From: a bacterium
GTDB taxonomy: Bacteria; Krumholzibacteriota; Krumholzibacteriia; LZORAL124-64-63
Reading direction: 5' to 3'
NCBI GenBank assembly: GCA_014730255.1
Contig: WJIQ01000388.1
Span: 1-42,182, forward strand
DNA length: 42,182 bases
Part shown: positions 30,044-37,472 of the stretch, piece by piece
Position numbering within the stretch: position 1 is the stretch's first letter
Layout: each line of letters begins with the position of its first letter
Translations under genes and position numbers: made by a program
The notes under the pieces: model-generated
Seen by the model: only the letters and a program-made list of their open reading frames with translations
Database searches by the model: none
What the model was told of the DNA's origin: nothing

Positions 30044-31285
30044 TCAGGCCTGCTTCAGCTTGCGGGCCCGCTTCAGCAGCCGCACGGCGAGATCCTTCTG
30101 GTCGTCGAACTTGGCCGCCTGGACCAGATTCTGGATGGCCAGGCCCCGGTTGCCCATCTCGATGTGGCAGTAGCCGATCATCAGCAGCGGGCGGCCGTTC
30201 TCCGGGTCGAGCTCGGCCACCCGGGCGAAGGCCCGCGCCGACTCGGCGTACTCCTGGCGCATGTAGTGGATGTCGCCGAGCAGCGACCAGAGCCGCACGG
30301 TGGGATCGGTCTTAAGGCCCTCCTCGAGCGCCGCCAGCGCCTCGTCGAGGTCGTGCGCGGCGACGTACGCGGAGACCAGACGCTCGTAATCCTCGGCGCT
30401 GGTGTCGTCGCCGTCCATGGCCCGGCGGTAGCGGTCGCTGGCCAGGGCGGGCACCTCGACCACGTTGTAGAGGTCGCCGAGCGTGCGCTGCTCGCGCGGC
30501 GTCAGCTCGCGCAGGTAGCCCACGATGGTCAGGGAGACCGCCGCCTCGCGGTAGCGCTCGAACCCGACCTCGAACTGGTAGCGCAGGAACCAGGCCTCGT
30601 GGCTGTCGGGCTGGATCTGCAGGTAGTGCTCGAGCCGGTCCTCGGCCAGCCCGGGGCGCTCGAGGGTGATCGCGCACTGCGCGAGCTGCGCGTACCAGTC
30701 GTGGCGCGGCACGCCCCACTTGCCGCTGCAGAGCTCGTCGAGCAACGGCGCGGCGGTCTCGTGATCCTCGGCCAGCATGTAGCCCGCCGCCGCGAAGTAG
30801 AGGGTCTCCGGCTGCGGGTCGATCGCGGTACGGAACGCCTTGAGGAACGCGGCGCCGGAGCTGGCGTAGTTGCCCAGGTTGTACTCCACGTGCCCGAGGC
30901 CGAACCAGCCCGAGTCCAGACGGGGCTCCATCTCGACCGACCGCGTGTACTGCAGCTTGGCGTCCTCGTAGCGCCCCAGGGCGTCATGGCTGGCGCCCAG
31001 GTGGTAGCGCACCAGGAAGTGGTCGTGGTCCGGATGATCGCGCAGGTGCTCCTCCAGGGTGGCGATGGCATCGGCGTGCTCGCCCCGCTTGGCCTTGGTG
31101 ATGGCCCGGAAGAGGACCTTGCGCGTCAGGCGCGGCACCTGCGACATGTCGCTGGGGTCGATGAACTGCTGCGAGACGCCGCCGGCGTCGACACTGCGGG
31201 CATCGGCGTCGTTGTCGGCGGCGATCGCCCCGGTGGCGACCATCAGCACGCCGGTGGCAAGGAGCATCCGGAAGAATCGGTTCAT
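30044..31285 (-). CDS. TPR-repeat exported protein
   Basis: MNRFFRMLLATGVLMVATGAIAADN signal peptide; TPR units; last gene of the TonB2-like cluster. Confidence 0.82.
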   Translation of the reverse strand: MNRFFRMLLATGVLMVATGAIAADNDADARSVDAGGVSQQFIDPSDMSQVPRLTRKVLFRAITKAKRGEHADAIATLEEHLRDHPDHDHFLVRYHLGASHDALGRYEDAKLQYTRSVEMEPRLDSGWFGLGHVEYNLGNYASSGAAFLKAFRTAIDPQPETLYFAAAGYMLAEDHETAAPLLDELCSGKWGVPRHDWYAQLAQCAITLERPGLAEDRLEHYLQIQPDSHEAWFLRYQFEVGFERYREAAVSLTIVGYLRELTPREQRTLGDLYNVVEVPALASDRYRRAMDGDDTSAEDYERLVSAYVAAHDLDEALAALEEGLKTDPTVRLWSLLGDIHYMRQEYAESARAFARVAELDPENGRPLLMIGYCHIEMGNRGLAIQNLVQAAKFDDQKDLAVRLLKRARKLKQA

Positions 31286-31320
31286 GGGTCTCGTCTCCTC
31301 GTCGGTTCCGTCCGTTCGCG

Positions 31321-31938
31321 TCAGTTCAGCCGGAAGTGCAGGGTCGTCGTGACCCAGGCGGTGACGGGCTCGCCCCCGACCTCGCCGGGCTTGAAGCGCC
31401 AGTTGGGGACCGCCCGGCGCACGGCCGTGTCGAACACGCCCTTGGGCTTGGCCTTGAGCACGTTGACCTGGCGGACCGAGCCGTCCTCGGACACCAGCAC
31501 CTTCACGGCGACGTAGCCCTCGATCCCGCGCTCGCGGGCCTGATACGGGTACTCGGGGTTGACGCGCGAGACCACCTCGGGCGCCCGGTCGAGATCCACC
31601 GAGTCGAAGATGAAGCTGGTCTTGGCGGCCTCGCGCTCGACGCCGCCGACGTTGATCGACACGCCGATCGCCGGTCCGCCCATGTCGCCGAGTCCGGGCT
31701 GGACGAGGTCGGGCGCGAAGTCGGGCTTCTCCTGCGGCGGCGGCGGCTCGGGGTCCTTGATCTCCTCCTGCTCGGGCGGCTCGGGCGCCTTCAGGGAGAC
31801 CAGGCTGACGCCGACCGGATCGGAGATGTCCTGGGGCGGCTCGCGCTCCTGCGACAGGATCGTGGTCGCACCCAGCAGCAGCAGGTTGACCACCGCCGCG
31901 AGCACGGCCAGCACCAGGTAGCGTCCGAGAGCGCGCAC
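31321..31938 (-). CDS. TonB-family protein (TonB2-like)
   Basis: YLVLAVLAAVVNLLLLGATTIL TM; Pro-rich PEPPEQEEIKDPEPPPPQEKP; YPYQARERGIEGYVAVKVLVSEDGSVRQVNVLKAKPKGVFDTAVRRAVPNWRFKPG. Confidence 0.9.
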   Translation of the reverse strand: MRALGRYLVLAVLAAVVNLLLLGATTILSQEREPPQDISDPVGVSLVSLKAPEPPEQEEIKDPEPPPPQEKPDFAPDLVQPGLGDMGGPAIGVSINVGGVEREAAKTSFIFDSVDLDRAPEVVSRVNPEYPYQARERGIEGYVAVKVLVSEDGSVRQVNVLKAKPKGVFDTAVRRAVPNWRFKPGEVGGEPVTAWVTTTLHFRLN

Positions 31939-31941
31939 GCG

Positions 31942-32361
31942 CTACTCCTCTCCCTCGCGCTTGGCCGCGAGCGAGACGCTGCTCGCGCCGGCGAGGCGGC
32001 ACTGATCCATGACCTTGACCACGTCCCCGGTCTCGCTGCCCTTGTCGGCGACGACGACCACGCCGGCCTCGGGATCCTCGGCGAGCGAGCGCTCGACCAG
32101 GCCCCGGACCGAGCGCACGTCGACCTCCTTGCCCTCCATGTAGACCTCGCCCTCGCTCGTGACGCCGATCATGATCGAGGCCTTCTCCTTGACCTCGGCC
32201 GTCGACGCGGTCGAGCGCGAGACCTCGATGCCCGATTCCTTGACGAAGCTCGTGGTCACCACGAAGAAGATCAGCAGCAGGAAGACCATGTCGATCAGGG
32301 GCGACATGTTGACGTCGACGTTGTCATTGCCGCCGCGAATGGTGCCTCGGACGTTGATCAT
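31942..32361 (-). CDS. ExbD/TolR-family protein
   Basis: NVDVNMSPLIDMVFLLLIFFVVTTSF. Confidence 0.92.
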   Translation of the reverse strand: MINVRGTIRGGNDNVDVNMSPLIDMVFLLLIFFVVTTSFVKESGIEVSRSTASTAEVKEKASIMIGVTSEGEVYMEGKEVDVRSVRGLVERSLAEDPEAGVVVVADKGSETGDVVKVMDQCRLAGASSVSLAAKREGEE

Positions 32362-32374
32362 CGGATCTCTCCCG

Positions 32375-33001
32375 TCAGGACCGGGCGCTCAACGCCGGAT
32401 CCTGGTGCTTGAGGGTGCGATCGAGAAGATGCGAGAACTCGTCGAGCCGGAGCTCCATGCGGCGCGCGCGTCGCAGCAGCGCGCCGGAGACGAGCATGCC
32501 CGGGATCGCGACCAGCAGGCCGGCCTGCGTGGTCACCAGCGCGACCGAGATGCCACCGGCCATGGCCTTGGCGTTGCCGGTGCCGAACATCGCGATCACC
32601 TCGAAGGTCTCCATCATGCCGAGGACCGTGCCCAGCAGCCCGAGCAGCGGGGCGATGGCGGCCAGGATGGCGATCATCGCCAGGTGCTGCCGGATCTTCG
32701 GACGCAGCGCCAGGGTGTGCTGGTGCAGGATGCTGCGGTCGAGCTCGGCGTCCCGGCTCCGCTCGTTCAGGAAACGGTTGAGCAGCATCCGCCGCAACCC
32801 CGAACCCGAGGTGTCGACGTCCTGGTCCTCGAGCGCCTTGACCGCGCTCATCGCATCGATGTCGCCCGTGGTGAAGGCGGCGTACTGGGCGAATCGGTCC
32901 AGGACGAGCACCCACATCCACAGCGAGGCGGCGCCGAGCGGGATCATCACCCAGCCGCCCTGCTTGAGGTACTCCCAGGATTCCCAGACCAGATCGGACA
33001 T
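32375..33001 (-). CDS. MotA/TolQ/ExbB proton channel family protein
   Basis: MSDLVWESWEYLKQGGWVMIPLGAASLWMWVLVLDRF; AAIAPLLGLLGTVLGMMETF; TGATG overlap with upstream gene. Confidence 0.92.
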   Translation of the reverse strand: MSDLVWESWEYLKQGGWVMIPLGAASLWMWVLVLDRFAQYAAFTTGDIDAMSAVKALEDQDVDTSGSGLRRMLLNRFLNERSRDAELDRSILHQHTLALRPKIRQHLAMIAILAAIAPLLGLLGTVLGMMETFEVIAMFGTGNAKAMAGGISVALVTTQAGLLVAIPGMLVSGALLRRARRMELRLDEFSHLLDRTLKHQDPALSARS

Positions 33002-34407
33002 CAGGCCTCTCCCTGCGCCTGGCTCGCGACCTGCTGCTTCTGGAAGATGTTGGCCAGCTGCACCGCGCGCTCCTCCATGTCGCCGATGATCGCGTGGACC
33101 CGGCGGTTGAGGAACGTGTGCAGGAGCATGATCGGGATCGCCACCGCCAGGCCCAGCATGGTGGTCACGAGCGCCTCGGAGATGCCGCCGGACATCAGCT
33201 TGGGATCGCCGGTGCCGTAGAGGGTGATCACGCGGAAGGTCTCGATCATGCCCGTGACCGTACCCAGCAGCCCGAGCAGGGGCGCCACGGCACCGAGCAC
33301 CGCGAGCACGGCCATGCCGCGCTCGACCTTGGGCAACTGGCTGAGGATCGCCTCCTGCAGCACGCTCTCCTGGGTCTCGCGGTCGAGCCGGCGCACGCCC
33401 AGGCCGGCGGCGAGCACGTGGATCACCGGGGTCCGCTTGCGGGCGACCAGCTCCTCGCAGCCCTCCCAGTCGCCCTGCTCGGCCAGCTCGTTCATGCGGC
33501 CCATGAGCTTGGACGTGTTGCCGGCGACCGTGTTCAGATAGATCGCCTTGTAGATCACGATCAGCAGGGCGACGGTGGCCAGGGCGAGGATCGGCCACAC
33601 CAGCGGGCCGCCGGCCTCGATCTGCTCCCAGAGCGTGGTCTGATGGCTCACCTGGCGCAGGGCGCCGCCGGCGGAGATGTCGATGGGCACGCGCGCGCCC
33701 TCGCCGGCGAAGTAGTCCTCGAGGTCGCCGGCCAGGCCGCCCTTGGGCAGGTTCGCCAGGGCCACCAGGCGACGGCCCTCGGGCGAGTAGTTCAGGAAGC
33801 CGGTCTCGTCGGCCGTCTGGTAGGCCGCGGTGAACTTGCCCAGGTTCAGGATCGTGCCCTGGGTCTCCTGGCCGTCACGGCCGACGAACTGGCCCTGGTG
33901 CAGGCGGACCTGCCCGGAGAGCTGGATCTCGTCCAGCAGCACGGCCGTCAGGCCGGTGATGTCCTCGATGTCCGGGAAATAGCCCGGCTGCAGCAGCGGC
34001 CGGACCTGGCCCAGGCGCCCGGGGTCCTCGGCGGTGAACGGCGACTGGTGCAGCAGCGTCTCGACGTTCTTGGCCGCCAGGCGGACGTTGCCCGAGATCT
34101 CCTTGAAGTCGAGCTCGCTCTGCTCCCAGCGGTCGGCGAGCTTCAGCCGCAGCTCCTCCTGGGACTCCATGTGGACCTGCAGCGAATCGAGCGTGGCCTC
34201 GAGGCGGGCCTGCCGGGTCTCCAGACGCGTGACCTCGGCGGTGAGCTTGCCGCGGTCCTGCAGGATCTCCTGCTCGGCCTCGCGGGCGAGGCGCTCCTGG
34301 CGAGCGCGCTCCTCGGCGGCCTTGCGCGCGGCCTCGCGCACGTCCTGCGCGCCGGCCACGCTCACGGACACCAGGAGGATCATGATGATGATGGCTAGGC
34401 GCTTCAC
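33001..34407 (-). CDS. Long MotA/TolQ/ExbB-family protein with periplasmic coiled-coil (TtpC-like)
   Basis: Signal peptide plus coiled coil ARKAAEERARQERLAREAEQEILQDRGKLTAEVTRLETRQARLEATLDSL; AVAPLLGLLGTVTGMIETFRVITLYGTGDPKLMSGGISEALVTTMLGLAVAIP. Confidence 0.9.
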   Translation of the reverse strand: MKRLAIIIMILLVSVSVAGAQDVREAARKAAEERARQERLAREAEQEILQDRGKLTAEVTRLETRQARLEATLDSLQVHMESQEELRLKLADRWEQSELDFKEISGNVRLAAKNVETLLHQSPFTAEDPGRLGQVRPLLQPGYFPDIEDITGLTAVLLDEIQLSGQVRLHQGQFVGRDGQETQGTILNLGKFTAAYQTADETGFLNYSPEGRRLVALANLPKGGLAGDLEDYFAGEGARVPIDISAGGALRQVSHQTTLWEQIEAGGPLVWPILALATVALLIVIYKAIYLNTVAGNTSKLMGRMNELAEQGDWEGCEELVARKRTPVIHVLAAGLGVRRLDRETQESVLQEAILSQLPKVERGMAVLAVLGAVAPLLGLLGTVTGMIETFRVITLYGTGDPKLMSGGISEALVTTMLGLAVAIPIMLLHTFLNRRVHAIIGDMEERAVQLANIFQKQQVASQAQGEA

Positions 34408-35159
34408 GGCTCGATCCTCCCCAGGGGCAGGGAAAGCAGCTGCACCGGACGCATGCGGGTGGCCATCTCCATGGCCCGCTCGATGGTCCGCGACTCGCTC
34501 GACGGCATCGCGACGTAGTCGCCGGAGACGGGGTCCCAGGTGCCGACCTGGGTGCCGTCCGGCGTGACCCAGAACATGGCCAGGCGACCGACCCGCAGCA
34601 TGTCGACGAACTTCTCCTGGCCGTCGATGGCGATCTTCTCCTGGGTGACCTCCACCGACTCGCCGTACTGGGCCTCGACCAGCATCGCCTCGAGCAGGCG
34701 GCGCAGCTTCTCGGCCGACGCCACCTCGGGCTTGGCGAGCTCGGTGCGGACCTTGTCCAGCCGCTGCGCGCGCTCCTCGGCCAGGAACGGCATGTCCGCC
34801 GCGACGACGTCCTCGAAGCGGCGCAGCACCGCGACCATCGAATCCTGGATCACCGCCTGCAGGCGTCCGGACTCAGCGAGGCGACGCTCGAGCTCGGCGA
34901 CCCGGTCGTCGAGGGCCTGGGCACGCTGGGTCTCGACCGCGATCCGCTCCTCGAGCCAGCCGACGGTCGATCTGGCGACGCGGTAGCGGTTCTCGAGTTC
35001 GGCGCGCTGATCGGCCCACTCGTCCTTCTTCTCCTGCGTCTCCTCGGCGATGTCGATGGTCTCGTCCACCGTCCCGGAGAGATCGTCGGCCGTCTGGGCG
35101 GCCGCCGGCATGGCGAACAGCACGGCGAGCAACGTCGCCGCGGCCAGGTATCGTGACAT
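34404..35159 (-). CDS. DUF3450-type exported coiled-coil protein
   Basis: MSRYLAAATLLAVLFAMPAAAQTADDL; NRYRVARSTVGWLEERIAVETQRAQALDDRVAELERRL; typical partner upstream of TtpC-like genes; ATGA overlap with the next gene. Confidence 0.85.
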   Translation of the reverse strand: MSRYLAAATLLAVLFAMPAAAQTADDLSGTVDETIDIAEETQEKKDEWADQRAELENRYRVARSTVGWLEERIAVETQRAQALDDRVAELERRLAESGRLQAVIQDSMVAVLRRFEDVVAADMPFLAEERAQRLDKVRTELAKPEVASAEKLRRLLEAMLVEAQYGESVEVTQEKIAIDGQEKFVDMLRVGRLAMFWVTPDGTQVGTWDPVSGDYVAMPSSESRTIERAMEMATRMRPVQLLSLPLGRIEP

Positions 35160-35280
35160 GAACGGTTCCCTTCGCGTGCAGGTGATATCGCGCGACCGAT
35201 AAGCTACTGGAGGTCCGTAAGGAGCCGGTTACCGGCATGTTAAATTTGGTTTAAGGGACTGTTGGCGCCGCCCGTGGAAA

Positions 35281-35308
35281 GGGCCCCGCACCCTGAGGTT
35301 CGGGGCCC
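35281..35308 (-). terminator. Candidate terminator of the T9SS-CTD protein gene
   Basis: Minus strand GGGCCCCG-aacctcagggtg-CGGGGCCC-TTT, 25 nt after the stop at 35333. Confidence 0.6.
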
Positions 35309-35332
35309 CGTAACCATCGCGGCGCGAAGGTT

Positions 35333-37033
35333 TTACTTCACCAGCTGCATCTTCTGGACGGCATCGAAACCGTCGCCCTGCAGACGGGCGAAATAGGTGC
35401 CGCTCGACAGGCCGGCGCCATCGAAGTCGATGGAGAACTGGCCGGCGGGCAGGTCACCCTCGTGCAGCTCGGCGACCACGCGACCGGCGACGTCGAAGAC
35501 CTTCAGGCTGACGTTTCCGGCGCGGGGCAGGTTGAACTGCACCTTCGTGGTCGGGTTGAACGGGTTCGGGTAGTTGCGCACCGTGGCGTTGGCCAGGGGC
35601 AGCTCACCGAGGTCCTCGACGGCCACGAAGTAGGTGGTGTTCTGGGGATCGAAGTTGGTCCAGCCAGCGGTCCACTGCTGATCCATGGCCACGCCGGGCG
35701 CGAAGGCGCCGCGGTAGTTGGCCGTGGTGTCGAAGCTGTAGCGACCGGCGACGTCGGCGAGGTAGTCGTTGCTGAAGTCGGCGGTGCCGTCCAGCTCGCT
35801 GAACGCCTGGGGCTGGGGCTGGGGGTTGGTCAGGTCGGACATGTCGGTCAGACCGACGGTGCTCGGCAGGCGCTGATCGATGCCGTTGTTGTTGAACGCC
35901 GTGGTGCCGAGCCAGTCCTCGATCGTCGGGAAACGATCGGTGTCGTGAGCCGAGCCGTCGGGGTAGCCATCGTACATGGCGGTGAAGCTCGAGTTCTGGA
36001 TGCGCAGGTCGCCGTCCAGGGCGGCCTGGATCGATCCGTCACGCAGCGACCAGCCGCGCACGAAGCCGACCAGCACCGAGTTGAAGATCGAGCTGCGGGT
36101 GTTCTCGCGCAGGACGCCCATGTTGCGGTGCGTGTTGCCCGGGGGCAGGTTGCCGACCAGGGCGTCGATGCGCTCGGGACCGACCATGGTGATGTTGCTG
36201 TAGATGGGCTGCGAGAAGGGCTCGGCCTCGTCCTTGGAGTCGTTCTCCAGGCCGTTGGCCGAACCGGCGGCGTCGAAGATGTCGGGGTACTTCATCGCGA
36301 ACAGGAACTGCAGGCGACCGCGGAAACCCTCGTCGACGTCGAAATCGTCGTCGAGGCCACCGAGGGCGACCAGGTGATGGCCGTCGACGTTGCCGCCGAA
36401 CCACTCGTAGCTGTCGTCGTTCGCGAAGCTGACCTGCACGTGGTGCAGCTCGGTGCCGTGGCCCAGGCCGCCCATGGTCAGGCCGTTGATCTCGTTGCCT
36501 TCCTCGAAGCGGTAGCCGGGGAACTCGAGGCGCAGGTACTTGATGACGCCGCTGCTGTCGTCAGCGATGTCGCCACCGTACTGGCCCTCGATGATGCCAC
36601 CCTCGATGTCGGTGCCGGCGGGATCCACGTTCAGCGGAGCCCGACCCAGGACCACGAGGCCACCCCAGTCGCCGTTCGAGCGCATGCCCGGCTCCATGGC
36701 CGAGGTCATGACCACGGGCTCCTCGGGGGTGCCGTTGACGAAGATCTGGCCACCCTGCTTGATGACGATGGTGCCGGCGGGCTCGCCGACGATGCGCGTG
36801 CCGGCCGGGATGGTCAGCGTGGCGCCGTCCTCGAAGTAGACCTGGCCGCGAAGCGTGTACAGGGTATCGGGGCTGAGGGTGCGATCGGCGTTGAAGTAGT
36901 ACGGCTGGAGCTCCGGGCCGTCGGTCGGGCCGAGGGTGGCCTGGCCGACGAAGAAGCCCGCGTCCTCGGCAGGACCGGCGTGGACCAGACCCGCAGCCAG
37001 GACGAGGCTGAACAGTAGCATCGCCTTCTTCAT
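35333..37033 (-). CDS. Exported beta-structured protein with T9SS type A-like C-terminal domain
   Basis: MKKAMLLFSLVLAAGLVHA; GTIVIKQGGQIFVNGTPEEPVVMTSAMEPGMRSNGDWGGLVVLGRAPLN; C-terminal VRNYPNPFNPTTKVQFNLPRAGNVSLKVFDVAGRVVAEL...SSGTYFARLQGDGFDAVQKMQLVK; GAGGAG upstream of ATG. Confidence 0.85.
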   Translation of the reverse strand: MKKAMLLFSLVLAAGLVHAGPAEDAGFFVGQATLGPTDGPELQPYYFNADRTLSPDTLYTLRGQVYFEDGATLTIPAGTRIVGEPAGTIVIKQGGQIFVNGTPEEPVVMTSAMEPGMRSNGDWGGLVVLGRAPLNVDPAGTDIEGGIIEGQYGGDIADDSSGVIKYLRLEFPGYRFEEGNEINGLTMGGLGHGTELHHVQVSFANDDSYEWFGGNVDGHHLVALGGLDDDFDVDEGFRGRLQFLFAMKYPDIFDAAGSANGLENDSKDEAEPFSQPIYSNITMVGPERIDALVGNLPPGNTHRNMGVLRENTRSSIFNSVLVGFVRGWSLRDGSIQAALDGDLRIQNSSFTAMYDGYPDGSAHDTDRFPTIEDWLGTTAFNNNGIDQRLPSTVGLTDMSDLTNPQPQPQAFSELDGTADFSNDYLADVAGRYSFDTTANYRGAFAPGVAMDQQWTAGWTNFDPQNTTYFVAVEDLGELPLANATVRNYPNPFNPTTKVQFNLPRAGNVSLKVFDVAGRVVAELHEGDLPAGQFSIDFDGAGLSSGTYFARLQGDGFDAVQKMQLVK

Positions 37034-37225
37034 GAGTTGAACTCCTCCTCTTTGGGATCGGCGAGCTTGGACGGCCCCCGCGGAACCGCGGTGACCGTCA
37101 AGAACCTTCTCACTGGATGGACCGCAGCGAATGCGCTTCCCGAGTGTCAAGTGAATGGATCCCTTTCGGGTGGGAAGCAGGATGCTCACGTGCTCACACG
37201 CACACCGCAGGTCAACCGTCGAAAA

Positions 37226-37274
37226 GGCCGGCCCCAGCGGGCGGCATGCCGCCCCTGAAGACCCAGCCGGCTGG
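37226..37274. terminator. Cluster of palindromes in the TBDR / T9SS-protein intergenic region, possible terminator
   Basis: On the minus strand: CCAGCCGGCTGG, then GGGCGGCATGCCGCCC (16-nt perfect palindrome, 37239-37254), then GGCCGGCC followed by TTTT. Confidence 0.5.
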
Positions 37275-37472
37275 TCATCACCAGCACGATCGGGCGCCAG
37301 TATAGGAGCGGGTTGTTACCAGGCAGCGAGGACGATGTATGTTTTGCGTTAAAACGATGACATTACGTCAACTATACGAACATCACGCATCAAACGACCC
37401 GTCGGCTGCGGTACATCGCATGGAGAAGGCGACGTTTCTGCAATTTCAAGGCTCGAATCGGGATTTGATCGA

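Noticed and set aside
30044-32002. 652-aa minus-strand ORF as one protein
   Set aside because: The upstream part is out-of-frame sequence of the TonB/ExbD genes; a clear signal peptide Met (MNRFFRMLLATGVLMV) at 31285 marks the true start.
32375-33598. 407-aa minus-strand ORF as one protein
   Set aside because: The N-terminal half is an alternate frame of the TtpC-like gene; the ExbB start is MSDLVWESW at 33001.
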